Below, one piece after another: positions 1 to 7,737 of a stretch of DNA of 64,000 bases. The number at the start of each line of letters is the position of its first letter. Positions within the stretch are counted from its first letter, which is position 1. The notes under the pieces were generated by a model, which was given only the letters and a program-made list of their open reading frames with translations, did not search any database and was not told the origin of the DNA. The DNA lies in assembly GCF_020171945.1 (NCBI RefSeq), contig NZ_JAIVAP010000006.1:1-64000 (forward strand), given 5' to 3'. A program made the position numbers and the translations under genes. This stretch comes from Bacillus infantis (GTDB lineage Bacteria > Bacillota > Bacilli > Bacillales > Cytobacillaceae).

Positions 1-804
1 ACTGTGAACGAAGAAGCGAAAGAACTGCCGGAAGTCATTGCGATTGATGAGTATAAAGGGGATACAAGAGAAGGAAAGTACCAGCTTATCATCGCTGATG
101 GGGTCACTCGTGAACCCATTGATATCCTTGAGAATCGTTATAAGAAAACAATCAAGCAATACTTAAGGAAGTATGGAGCCAATGTCAAAGTGGTTGTCAT
201 GGATATGAGCCCGTCCTTCAAGGCGGCTGTCCAACAGGCGCTCGGAAAGCCAGTTATTGTAGCTGACCGCTTTCACTTCGTCAGGTACATCTATTGGGCA
301 TTGGATGGGGTCAGAAGAAGGGTTCAGGCGGAATGGCATGATTATGACCGGAAGAAATGCAAGAGGGGTCGCCATGTATTCTATAAGAGGTCAAATAAGC
401 TGTCGGAGGAAGACAAATGGCTTCTTCGCAGATACCTAGATATGTCCCCTGAATTGAAATTGGCGTATGAATTAAAAGAGCAGTTTTGTCGATGGTTTGA
501 CGAAGCAAAGCTAAATGGTGAGGAAAAGATTCTCCTAACCAAAGAGTCACTTTATAATTTCTACGAGGACGTTGCCCAGGCGGGCATTCCTGAGTTCATG
601 AAAGCTGCCAAGACAATTAAAAACTGGCAGATTGAAATACTAAATAGCTTTAGCTATAACTATTCAAATGGCTTTTTAGAAGGCCTCAATAACTTAACAA
701 AAGTCATGAAACGAAATGCATTTGGCTTTAGAAGCTTTAAGCGTTTCCGAGCCAAAATCTTATTAACTCACAAGTATAAAAAATTGGGTGTGCATATTGG
801 ATAA
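1..804 (+). CDS. ISL3 family transposase, C-terminal part
   Basis: DDE transposase that catalyses cut-and-paste movement of its own element. Only the C-terminal ~266 residues are present because the reading frame runs off the left edge; full ISL3 transposases are around 400 aa with an N-terminal zinc-finger/HTH region that is missing here. Numbering from the first in-frame GTG (position 4), the catalytic acids are visible: Asp15 in AIDEYKG, Asp67 in VMDMSPSF and Glu226 in NGFLEGLNN, followed by the conserved KRNAFGFRSF stretch. The frame is open to its stop, so it may still be active. Confidence 0.92.
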   Translation, partial: TVNEEAKELPEVIAIDEYKGDTREGKYQLIIADGVTREPIDILENRYKKTIKQYLRKYGANVKVVVMDMSPSFKAAVQQALGKPVIVADRFHFVRYIYWALDGVRRRVQAEWHDYDRKKCKRGRHVFYKRSNKLSEEDKWLLRRYLDMSPELKLAYELKEQFCRWFDEAKLNGEEKILLTKESLYNFYEDVAQAGIPEFMKAAKTIKNWQIEILNSFSYNYSNGFLEGLNNLTKVMKRNAFGFRSFKRFRAKILLTHKYKKLGVHIG

Positions 805-848
805 GGGTGAAGCCCTTTGGACCTCCCCCCAACATTTGACGTAGAACC
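1..848 (+). mobile_element. ISL3-family insertion sequence, right portion
   Basis: The window opens inside an insertion sequence. It holds the C-terminal catalytic part of an ISL3-type transposase and then a likely right terminal inverted repeat at about 828-848, ending ACGTAGAACC. This reads on the opposite strand as GGTTCTACGTCAAATGTTGG, the style of ISL3-family ends. ISL3 elements normally make 8-bp target duplications; the bases after the end are TATAAAGT, but the left end lies outside the window so this cannot be tested. Confidence 0.85.
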
Positions 849-860
849 TATAAAGTTAAT

Positions 861-1154
861 TTACATATAAGGCTTTTTATCTCGATTACGAATAGAGTTT
901 ATGAGCCAGTATATAAATCCGTTTAAAATAGTTCCAATAAACATGCAAATGCCAATAAATCCATATCCCATACCGCTCCAGCCGCCGATAAACAAACTAA
1001 TAATAACGATGGCTATGCTGATTATGATTAGAGCTGAAAAGCCTCCTCTCAGGTACTTGTCTTTCATTTTAGAATTTTTTAGAACTATAGATGCAACTGC
1101 CAATAAAGTGCTGATTCCTAATGAAATAAAGATAAAAACTCTAAAGCCTGCCAT
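861..1154 (-). CDS. YesK-like small membrane protein
   Basis: 97-aa protein with three predicted membrane segments (about residues 3-22, 36-55 and 60-85) and a basic tail RNRDKKPYM. The glycine-rich core GMGYGFIGICMFIGTI resembles the YesK-like family of Bacillus; function unknown. I start it at the ATG at 1154 because AGGAGGGA lies just upstream on the minus strand. A longer in-frame extension would run into the divergent gene at 1279 and has no ribosome-binding site. It sits directly beside the IS end, so the insertion falls just past its stop. Confidence 0.7.
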   Translation of the reverse strand: MAGFRVFIFISLGISTLLAVASIVLKNSKMKDKYLRGGFSALIIISIAIVIISLFIGGWSGMGYGFIGICMFIGTILNGFIYWLINSIRNRDKKPYM

Positions 1155-1278
1155 ACTTTTCCCTCCTGAACAAACACAGTTTACAATTAGTTGTACTATT
1201 ATAGTAATTTTCTTCAAAAAAGCTACAAAGTTTACGAAAACATCCTTATAAAAAGCCGGGAAGGAATGCCTATTTAGT

Positions 1279-1827
1279 ATGAAGGAAATGATCATTGATT
1301 TATTTGAGTCATATACGCATATAGCCTTGCTGCTAAGCCTTGTAATCAACATTATCATCAGTCTGCTTGGAGTTGTACCGAGTGTTTTTCTGACTGCCGC
1401 GAATTTGGCGGTATTTGGTTTATGGGGAGGTATCACAGTATCCTTTGCAGGTGAGGCCATCGGTGCCGCTGCTGCCTTCATCCTCTACAGAAAAGGATTT
1501 CATAGGCTAAAGGATATGCGCGGCCTTTCCCATCCCAAAGTACAGAAACTATTGGAGGCCGATGGCAAGGAGGCATTCTCCCTGATCCTCGCATTGAGGA
1601 TTCTTCCTTTTGTGCCGTCAGGTCTTGTCACCTTCATTGCATCAATTGGAAAAACCAGTTTCCTTACATTTTTCCTCGCCAGCACCCTTGGAAAAATACC
1701 GGCCATCTTGATTGAAGGCTTTTCCGTATACCAGATTATCAATATGGAATGGGAGTGGAGAATAGCGGCAATCGCAATTGCCGGCATTCTGCTCATTTAT
1801 GTTTCAAGGAAGTTTCGTACCCGGTAA
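1279..1827 (+). CDS. TVP38/TMEM64 (DedA-like, VTT domain) membrane protein
   Basis: 182-aa polytopic inner-membrane protein of the VTT/SNARE-associated family, members of which are linked to lipid scrambling and membrane homeostasis. The order of features fits: N-terminal membrane segment, the loop with GVVPSVFLTAANLAVFG, a Gly/Ala-rich segment GEAIGAAAAFILYRKG, a cytosolic helix, then the conserved LRILPFVPSGLVTF re-entrant loop and two C-terminal segments ending RKFRTR. Transcribed alone: divergent from the YesK-like gene and closed by a strong terminator immediately after the stop. The specific substrate cannot be inferred. Confidence 0.82.
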   Translation: MKEMIIDLFESYTHIALLLSLVINIIISLLGVVPSVFLTAANLAVFGLWGGITVSFAGEAIGAAAAFILYRKGFHRLKDMRGLSHPKVQKLLEADGKEAFSLILALRILPFVPSGLVTFIASIGKTSFLTFFLASTLGKIPAILIEGFSVYQIINMEWEWRIAAIAIAGILLIYVSRKFRTR

Positions 1828-1867
1828 AACAAGACAAGCGCCATTTGAGCGCTTGTCTTGTTTTTTT
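1828..1867 (+). terminator. Rho-independent terminator
   Basis: Starts right after the TAA of the VTT-domain gene. A perfect stem AACAAGACAAGCGC / GCGCTTGTCTTGTT with a 7-nt loop is followed by a run of T. Confidence 0.9.
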
Positions 1868-1942
1868 CCGGAGAATGGGAAAAGGAAATAGGCTTGCTGC
1901 ATTGAATATGAATATACAAAGCAATGATTAGGAGTGATCACA

Positions 1943-2497
1943 TTGTCCGTTAACAGCCTCAAAATATACCCGGATTGCCCTGTTGTAAAAAGAACGATAG
2001 AAGCGGGCGGCATGACAAAGCAACAGCTTCTCCAGAGATTGCAGCAAGCCTCTATCCTGATGAACGAGTATGGAGAGAGATTGTTTGCTGATGATCTGTA
2101 CACAGCTTCCGCTGAAAGGTACGAGGTTAAAACCATTGAACTGACAGTGGCGAGCCTTGGTTTTCAGCAGGGAGCTCCTCTGGACCAGATTTTTCAAAGA
2201 GCAGGTGAACTTGGACTGAGTTTGTGTCCGCTGGAGCTGGGTCCTTATATAAGGCTGCAGTATTTGGATCAGCCTGAAGGGTTATCCGCAGAATCTCAGC
2301 GGCATCAGGCACCTTCCGGCTCCATCACCATTGCTTCAGCCGTACTGACAGATGACCATGATTTCCCGAAAGGCTTTTATCTAAGAAGCATGGACGGCGC
2401 CTTATGGCTGCGCGGTTATATTGCGGATTACCTGCATATTTGGGATCCCAATGATCATTTTATTTTTGCAGAACCATCCTCGGGAGAAAAGAAATGA
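1943..2497 (+). CDS. Conserved hypothetical protein
   Basis: 184-aa soluble protein without signal peptide or membrane segments. I choose the TTG at 1943, which has AGGAG 8 nt upstream; a GTG at 1934 would overlap that site. It contains LNEYGERLFADD, a central CPLELGPYLRLQYLDQPEG-like stretch and a C-terminal GFYLRSMDGALWLRGY followed by HIWDPNDHFIF. I recall similar Bacillus proteins, sometimes loosely labelled helicase, but no catalytic motif supports that, so no function is assigned. Its stop overlaps the start of the next gene by 4 nt, so the two are translationally coupled. Confidence 0.7.
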   Translation: MSVNSLKIYPDCPVVKRTIEAGGMTKQQLLQRLQQASILMNEYGERLFADDLYTASAERYEVKTIELTVASLGFQQGAPLDQIFQRAGELGLSLCPLELGPYIRLQYLDQPEGLSAESQRHQAPSGSITIASAVLTDDHDFPKGFYLRSMDGALWLRGYIADYLHIWDPNDHFIFAEPSSGEKK

Positions 2498-2931
2498 AAA
2501 TGATCCCGTATCAACCGCACTATGCCTCCGAGACCGTGAAAATGTGGAGAGACAGCAAGGAGAAGGCAATTGGCCAAAAGGAAATTCACAGCTTTGAGGA
2601 CCATGTGTATTTTTTAAATAATATACTGGCTGAACAGTTTCGGATCGAACTGGCGCTGGTGGAAGGAAAAGTAGCCGGAATCATCGCCTATAATGACATT
2701 GAAATCAGCCAGCTTTATATTCATACTGATTATCAGGGAATAGGAATAGGAACAGCACTGCTCAGCAGGGCAAAAGAACAGTCGAGCGGAAGGCTAAACC
2801 TGTATACATTTGAAATCAATAAGAATGCGCAGCGGTTTTATGAGAAGCACGGATTCACCATTATTGGCCGGGGCACCGTGAACGAAGAAAATTTGCCTGA
2901 TATTCTTTATGAATGGAAACGAGAGGATTAA
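2494..2931 (+). CDS. GNAT family N-acetyltransferase
   Basis: 145-aa acetyl-CoA-dependent acyltransferase of the GNAT fold. The acetyl-CoA pyrophosphate loop reads QGIGIGTALLSRAKE (Q/RxxGxG/A pattern) around residues 85-100, preceded by strand ISQLYIHTDY and followed by LYTFEINKNAQRFYEKHGF, the usual motif B where a Tyr acts as general acid. The substrate is unknown. The ATG overlaps the stop of the upstream hypothetical gene (ATGA), and the alpha/beta hydrolase follows 8 nt after its stop, giving a three-gene operon. Confidence 0.85.
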   Translation: MKMIPYQPHYASETVKMWRDSKEKAIGQKEIHSFEDHVYFLNNILAEQFRIELALVEGKVAGIIAYNDIEISQLYIHTDYQGIGIGTALLSRAKEQSSGRLNLYTFEINKNAQRFYEKHGFTIIGRGTVNEENLPDILYEWKRED

Positions 2932-2939
2932 ATAAATTT

Positions 2940-3671
2940 ATGAAAGAAAAGTTTGTAAATATAAAAGACTGCACACTATTTATAAGAAACATGGGCGAAA
3001 ACAACGGAAATCCAACCATCATCTTGGAAGCAGGCTATGGCGACCATTCAAAAGCCTGGGACCCGGTAATTGAAGAGCTTTCAACATTGTCGAGAGTCTT
3101 CACCTATGACCGGGCAGGGCTCGGAAAAAGTGAAAGAAGCTCCAGCCCGAGAACCAGCGGCGAGATGGTAAAGGAACTAAAACAGCTGCTCACGGCAGCA
3201 GGGATTGCCCCGCCATATCTATTAGTCGGCCATTCATTTGGCGGCGGGAATATGCGGATGTATGCAACAGAATATCCTGAAGAAGTATGCGGGCTGATTC
3301 TGATCGACTCGACGCCTGAAGAATACAGGGAGAGATTTCTCCCGACAATGCCGGAGGATTTTCAGGAAGCCTATCATAAGCAATTCGTCCGGGAAGGCAA
3401 TTATGATGAGTTTATGGAAAGCCTCCAGCAGCTGAAGGATACGAGGCGCCGGTTAGATGTGCCGCTCATTGTTCTATCAGCCGGGAAGAAGGCTTACTAT
3501 TCTGCTGAATCACAGGCATTGTGGAACGATATGCAGCGGGAACTGCTGGAGATTTCCTCGCATGGTGAACTGGTGATTGCTGAAAACAGTGCTCATTATA
3601 TACAGCGGGATGAGCCTGAAGTGATTGTTGATGCTGTAAGGAAGCTCATTGATCTGCAAGGCTGCGGATAA
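2940..3671 (+). CDS. Alpha/beta hydrolase
   Basis: 243-aa cytoplasmic alpha/beta-hydrolase-fold enzyme, probably an esterase or lipase-like hydrolase. The oxyanion region is LEAGYGDHSKAW, the nucleophile elbow is GHSFGG with Ser99, a likely catalytic Asp lies in LILIDSTPEEY or VPLIVLSAG, and the His is in NSAHYIQRDEP near the C terminus. I begin at the ATG at 2940 (MKEKFVNIKD). An in-frame ATG at 2913 lies inside the preceding gene and lacks a ribosome-binding site. Last gene of the operon with the GNAT gene, closed by a terminator. Confidence 0.82.
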   Translation: MKEKFVNIKDCTLFIRNMGENNGNPTIILEAGYGDHSKAWDPVIEELSTLSRVFTYDRAGLGKSERSSSPRTSGEMVKELKQLLTAAGIAPPYLLVGHSFGGGNMRMYATEYPEEVCGLILIDSTPEEYRERFLPTMPEDFQEAYHKQFVREGNYDEFMESLQQLKDTRRRLDVPLIVLSAGKKAYYSAESQALWNDMQRELLEISSHGELVIAENSAHYIQRDEPEVIVDAVRKLIDLQGCG

Positions 3672-3678
3672 ATATCTT

Positions 3679-3722
3679 TTAAAAGGACGTTGATTCTATA
3701 TAATTGAATGTCCTTTTTATTT
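3679..3722 (+). terminator. Rho-independent terminator
   Basis: Stem AAAAGGAC / GTCCTTTT with additional weak pairing (TTGATTC/GAAT) around an AT-rich loop, followed by TTTATTTT; placed just after the alpha/beta hydrolase gene. Confidence 0.75.
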
Positions 3723-3789
3723 TGCGGGCAGAGATATCTGGATAAAAGAGGGGATTGCGTTCTGATATAGAACTGTTTATATAGCTGAC

Positions 3790-4104
3790 ATGAAGGGGGT
3801 GAACCTAATCAAAAAGCTGGCCAAGTACTATTTGCTTGTGAATCTATTTTCTATTCCTGTTTACTTTTTCTCCTTAACAATGGCAGCATTCTCATCAGAT
3901 TCCGGGAAGGAGTCTGTTTTAACAGATATCCTGATGTTCGCTCCCTTTTTAATTATAAATCTTATCGCGATGCTGTTCAGTTTAAGAAAGAAGGATATTG
4001 ATCTGCCCTTAGTTTGGAGAATACTCTTTTTGCCGATTGTGTTGTTTGTAGTGCCAGCTATTTCGGTTGCTGTGATCTTTGTGGCAGCGACTGTGTTTTT
4101 CTGA
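3790..4104 (+). CDS. Small hypothetical membrane protein
   Basis: Up to 104 aa with three hydrophobic segments (about residues 12-34, 45-62 and 77-103), a cytosolic RKKDIDL loop and no cleavable signal. No family recognised. The start is puzzling: the ATG at 3790 has no ribosome-binding site, but an excellent AAGGGGGTGA (3793-3802) lies 8 nt before an in-frame ATC at 3808 followed by AAA AAG, the sort of Lys-rich start expected of a membrane protein. Either 3790 or a non-standard ATC start at 3808 is used. The next hydrolase gene follows after 68 nt. Confidence 0.5.
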   Translation: MKGVNLIKKLAKYYLLVNLFSIPVYFFSLTMAAFSSDSGKESVLTDILMFAPFLIINLIAMLFSLRKKDIDLPLVWRILFLPIVLFVVPAISVAVIFVAATVFF

Positions 4105-4172
4105 CCAATTTTAATACTCAAGACAAATTAGATTCTTACATACTTTTAATTAGGAAAAGGAGAACTACAACT

Positions 4173-4964
4173 ATGTCCATGTACCATAAAACCATAGGAG
4201 AAGGCTTTCCCATCGTCATGCTGCACGGCTGGACACTTGACCACAGAGTGATGATGCATGCAATGGAGCCGTTGTTCGAAAAGCGGGACGGCTGTAAGAG
4301 AATCTATATAGATCTGCCGGGGATGGGACAGTCTCTGCCGCAGACTTCCATACAGAACTCGGATGATATGCTGGAAGCTGTGCTGCAGCTTTTGGACGAT
4401 ATCATTCCTGAAGGGCCGTTTGCAGTCTACGGCTATTCCTATGGCGGCTATCTGGCGAGAGGAGTCGCTTATTCAAGGCGAAATCGTGTCCGCGGACTTA
4501 TGCTGCTGGCGCCGGTGGCCATAGCTGAATCTGCAGGCAGAACCTTGCCGCAGCATGCCGTATTAAAAAAGGACAGCAGCTTAATCTCATGCCTGTCCCC
4601 AGAAGATGCCGAAGAGTTCTGTTCAGTTGGGGTCGTGCAGGGCGAGGGAGAATGGGGAAGGTTCGAAAAAGAAATTCTGCTTCCTTCCAGACTGGCAAAT
4701 GCAGAGTTCCTTGAGAGAATCCAGACAAATGGATACGGCTTTAGCTTCGATATATCCGCTAAACTTGACTGCCCGGCGCTGATTATCACAGGAAGGCAGG
4801 ACCATATTACCGGCTACCGTGATACTTGGGAGCTGATAGAGGATTATCCGCGGGCAACTTTTGCAGTTCTAGATATGGCAGGCCACAATCTGCAGATTGA
4901 GCAGGAAGATGTATTTAACGCTTTAGCTGATGAATGGCTGGATAGGCTTGAGTCGAAGGACTGA
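4173..4964 (+). CDS. Alpha/beta hydrolase
   Basis: 263-aa alpha/beta hydrolase. HGW near residues 18-20 forms the oxyanion loop, YGYSYGG carries nucleophile Ser89, LIITGRQDHITGY carries the acid and MAGHNLQIEQ the catalytic His. This arrangement resembles small-molecule hydrolases and haloperoxidase-like esterases; the substrate is not predictable. The ATG at 4173 is chosen for AAGGAGA 9 nt upstream; an extension to 4014 would overlap the preceding gene in another frame. It belongs to the same run of short metabolic accessory genes as its neighbours and is followed by a REP-like element. Confidence 0.82.
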   Translation: MSMYHKTIGEGFPIVMLHGWTLDHRVMMHAMEPLFEKRDGCKRIYIDLPGMGQSLPQTSIQNSDDMLEAVLQLLDDIIPEGPFAVYGYSYGGYLARGVAYSRRNRVRGLMLLAPVAIAESAGRTLPQHAVLKKDSSLISCLSPEDAEEFCSVGVVQGEGEWGRFEKEILLPSRLANAEFLERIQTNGYGFSFDISAKLDCPALIITGRQDHITGYRDTWELIEDYPRATFAVLDMAGHNLQIEQEDVFNALADEWLDRLESKD

Positions 4965-4976
4965 GAATAGGCATAG

Positions 4977-5029
4977 GAGCAGGTTTCTTGAGTCCAAGCG
5001 GGCCGAGGGACCTGTCCCCCTGGCTCAAT
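4977..5029. repeat. REP-like palindromic element (copy 1)
   Basis: Copy of the dispersed element: a CAGGTTTCTTG left part, then GGGCCGAGGGACCTGTCCCC and TGGCTCA. Inverted arms GGGAC/GTCCC fold at the core. The next gene's AGGAGG site begins only 3 nt after the element, so it forms the 5' leader of the serine hydrolase gene. Confidence 0.6.
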
Positions 5030-5045
5030 AAGGAGGAAGCTTAAC

Positions 5046-6071
5046 ATGGATGAGATGTTAAGACGCATTACGGCTGCAGCGGACGAAACTGGATTCTCGG
5101 GTACAGCTTTTGCCAAAAGGGAAAGGGACGTTTTGGCTGAGGTGAGCTTTGGCTATGCCAACCGTTCTGAAAGGATAAAAAACAGTGCAAATACCCGATT
5201 TGGGATAGCCTCTGGATGCAAACTGTTTACAGCGATCGCCATCTGCCAGCTGGTGGAAAGCGGCAAATTATCTTTTGATGCAAAGTTAAAAGATTGTCTG
5301 GATGCTTCATTTCCTTCTTTCGATGAATCTATAACAATCCATCATCTGCTGACACATACTTCCGGTATCCCCGATTATTTTGACGAAGAGGTCATGGAGG
5401 ACTTTGAGGATTTGTGGGTTCATAATCCTATGTACAAAATAAGGACACTGGAGGATTTTCTGCCCCTCTTCCAGGACCAGCAGATGAAGCTAATGGTTGG
5501 AGAAAGATTTCATTATAATAACGCAGGGTATATTTTACTCGGCTTAATTATTGAAAAGACCAGCGGCTTGTCTTTTGCAGATTATATTCAAGAATATATA
5601 TTCAATATGGCAGGAATGAAAGAATCAGGGTATTTTGAGTTTGATAGTTTGCCCGCAAACACTGCTGCCGGATATATCGATTTCTCTGATGGAAGCTGGA
5701 AGACCAATATCTATTCGCTGCCCGCAAAAGGCGGTTCAGATGGCGGGGCATACATCACCGTCAATGATATGGATAAGTTATGGGATGCACTGCTCCATCA
5801 TAAGCTTTTAGGAGATGTTTATACGAAAAAACTCCTCACCCCTTCTGTGCAAACCGATGAGGAAGATCAGTATTATGGCTATGGCGTGTGGATTGAGATG
5901 AATATGGAAGATATTTTAAAGTATCATATTATGGGCTATGACCCTGGCGTCAGCTTCCATTCCGCCTACTATCCTCAAAACGGCAGTAAGGTTGTTGTGT
6001 GCTCGAACCAATCGGAAGGGGCATACGATGTGATGAAGGAAATTGAAGGTGCAATATTGCGTTTAAAGTAA
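5046..6071 (+). CDS. Serine hydrolase, beta-lactamase/PBP-like fold
   Basis: 341-aa protein of the class C beta-lactamase/penicillin-binding-protein-like family, which includes esterases and D-amino peptidases. Active-site motifs are in order: Ser56-x-x-Lys59 (SGCK) for the nucleophile, Tyr157-x-Asn159 in HYNNAGY, and HIMG near residue 294 in place of the usual KTG/HTG triad. There is no signal peptide, so it is probably cytoplasmic and not a resistance beta-lactamase. Strong AGGAGG upstream. Substrate unknown. The REP-like palindrome after the stop, followed by T-rich DNA, may serve as its terminator. Confidence 0.85.
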   Translation: MDEMLRRITAAADETGFSGTAFAKRERDVLAEVSFGYANRSERIKNSANTRFGIASGCKLFTAIAICQLVESGKLSFDAKLKDCLDASFPSFDESITIHHLLTHTSGIPDYFDEEVMEDFEDLWVHNPMYKIRTLEDFLPLFQDQQMKLMVGERFHYNNAGYILLGLIIEKTSGLSFADYIQEYIFNMAGMKESGYFEFDSLPANTAAGYIDFSDGSWKTNIYSLPAKGGSDGGAYITVNDMDKLWDALLHHKLLGDVYTKKLLTPSVQTDEEDQYYGYGVWIEMNMEDILKYHIMGYDPGVSFHSAYYPQNGSKVVVCSNQSEGAYDVMKEIEGAILRLK

Positions 6072-6082
6072 TCAGGAAGGAC

Positions 6083-6130
6083 ACAGGGACAGGTTCCTTT
6101 TCCAAATTGGGAAAGGGGCCTGTCCCTTTT
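6083..6130. repeat. REP-like palindromic element (copy 2), possible terminator
   Basis: The most symmetric copy: AGGGACAGGTTCCTTTTCC pairs with GGGAAAGGGGCCTGTCCCT around AAATT. The right arm is followed by TTTTT, so in RNA it would be a textbook intrinsic terminator for the serine hydrolase gene that ends at 6071. Confidence 0.75.
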
Positions 6131-6226
6131 TCTCGTGATTTCCAACAGCAAGCAGGAAACCTGCCGCCCTGCAGCGAAAAGAGTTATATGCATTTTTTGG
6201 AAAAACAGCAAAGGAAGCTGATCATA

Positions 6227-6735
6227 ATGAAATTAATAAGACCTGAACAGATACATGAAGATCAATTAATGAGTTACCGAAAAGCATTTTTGGACTCGGG
6301 AGAACATCTTTATGGAGGCTCTTCCCTGCAAAACTATGAAAAATATGAGGAATGGCTTGAAAAAGTCATCAGCCAGGAAAAAGGGGAGATGCGCCAAATC
6401 GGGTCCCTGCGACACAGTTCTTGAGCATGGTTGATGATAGAGCAGTCGGACTGATTAATATCCGTCATCGGCTTACACCAGAACTGCTGGTGGAGAGCGG
6501 GCATATCGGCTACAGCATACATCCGGCTGAACGCCGCAAAGGATATGCCGCTGAACAGCTGAAGCTGAGCCTGGCTGAAGCAAAAAAACTGGGGCTGGAA
6601 AAAGTGCTGGTCACATGTGATAAAGCGAATATAGCTTCAGCCAGGACCATTCAGAAAGCTGGCGGGGTTTTGGAGAATGAGGTCATTTCTCCAGACAGCG
6701 GCGGGGCGGTTCAGAGGTATTGGATACAAGTATGA
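6227..6735 (+). pseudogene. Frameshifted GNAT N-acetyltransferase
   Basis: Two adjoining frames make up one ~170-aa acetyltransferase. The first (from ATG 6227, AAGGAAG upstream) gives MKLIRPEQIHEDQ...YEEWLEKVIS; the second gives RVPATQFLSMVDDRAVG, then GHIGYSIHPAERRKGYA (acetyl-CoA loop) and KANIASARTIQKAGG. The VPATQFL segment that normally joins the halves is present only in the second frame, upstream of its first ATG, which shows a single-base loss between about 6377 and 6400, most simply in the GGAAAAAGGGGA tract. It is either a real pseudogene or a homopolymer sequencing error. Confidence 0.8.
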
Positions 6736-6738
6736 CTT

Positions 6739-6790
6739 CTAATCCGTCTTTTTCCGCACAGGGAATGGCGGATTCAGCTTTTCTTTTTAA
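6739..6790 (+). terminator. Possible terminator after the GNAT pseudogene
   Basis: AATCCG...CGGATT arms with an inner TTTTTCC/GGGAA pairing, followed by CAGCTTTTCTTTTT. Confidence 0.45.
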
Positions 6791-6819
6791 GATATAGTAA
6801 GCAGGAAAGGAGGTTGAAT

Positions 6820-7668
6820 ATGGATTGGCTTTCGAGATTAAATAGAGCAATGGATTATATTGAGGAAAATTTAGCAGGTGAAATAGATGGAAAAGAAATA
6901 GCAAGAAGAGCTTGCTGTTCGGGTTACCATTTTCCAAGGATGTTTTCTTCAATGACCGGATTATCTTTATCAGACTATATCAGACGGAGACGCTTATCAC
7001 AGGCGGCATTCGAGCTCCAAAACAACCCTGAAGTCCGGGTTATTGATCTGGCGTTTCTTTATGGCTATGATTCCCCGGATGCCTTCAGCCGTGCTTTTAA
7101 AAATCTTCATGGGATTACTCCATCTGCGGCCAGGAACAAGGGAATTAAGCTAAAAGCCATTCCAAGGCTTTCCTTTCAAATTTCAATTAAAGGGGACGTG
7201 GAAATGGATTACCGGATCGAAGTATTGGAAACTGATGTTGAAATAGCGGGAGTCAAGAGGAAGGTGGTTACGGAGGATGCTTTCAAAACAATCCCTGGGC
7301 TGTGGAAAGAGGCAACCGAAACTGGCCTGCTGCAGCGGTTTATTGATCTGTCCTGGGAAAATCCCCAGTGCAAGCTGGAAGGGATACTGGGCGTAGTCGG
7401 AAAACAGGCTGCCATTACAGATGAGGAATTCGATTATTTCATGGGCTGCCGTTATTCTGGTGAATCTGCAAGCGAAATGGAGAAAATCGTGATTCCTGCA
7501 GGTACTTGGGCGGTGTTCCCTGACGTTTCTGAAGCATGGAAGCGCCTTTACACCGAATGGCTGCCTGCTTCAGGTTACGAACTGGCAGATTTGCCGTGCA
7601 TTGAGAATTATTTGGCGCCTGATAGAGTTCCGAACAGCGAGTTGTGGGTGCCGGTTATAGCTAAATAG
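6820..7668 (+). CDS. AraC family regulator with GyrI-like effector domain
   Basis: 282-aa transcription regulator. Residues ~1-105 form the two AraC helix-turn-helix units (IDGKEIARRACCSGYHFPRMF and VIDLAFLYGYDSPDAFSRAF, then HGITPSAAR). Residues ~125-282 form an effector-binding domain of the GyrI/SOUL type, starting DYRIEVLETDVEIAGVKRK and ending ENYLAPDRVPNSELWVPV. Proteins of this layout typically bind small hydrophobic or cationic compounds. The ATG at 6820 has GGAGG upstream; TTG 6814 is inside that site. Its target is unknown: the adjacent downstream gene is on the same strand 69 nt away. Confidence 0.88.
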   Translation: MDWLSRLNRAMDYIEENLAGEIDGKEIARRACCSGYHFPRMFSSMTGLSLSDYIRRRRLSQAAFELQNNPEVRVIDLAFLYGYDSPDAFSRAFKNLHGITPSAARNKGIKLKAIPRLSFQISIKGDVEMDYRIEVLETDVEIAGVKRKVVTEDAFKTIPGLWKEATETGLLQRFIDLSWENPQCKLEGILGVVGKQAAITDEEFDYFMGCRYSGESASEMEKIVIPAGTWAVFPDVSEAWKRLYTEWLPASGYELADLPCIENYLAPDRVPNSELWVPVIAK

Positions 7669-7737
7669 ACAGGTTATTGTGCCAAGCTGTATGCGGCCTG
7701 TTTCTCTGCTTTAAAAATATATTTAGGAGGGGGTTCT

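Noticed and set aside
861-1481. 206-codon frame as the full YesK-like gene
   Set aside because: The upstream half overlaps the divergent VTT-domain gene; AGGAGG supports the start at 1154.
5046-6071. Antibiotic-resistance beta-lactamase
   Set aside because: The fold and SxxK are right, but there is no export signal and the third motif is atypical; an esterase or peptidase is more likely.
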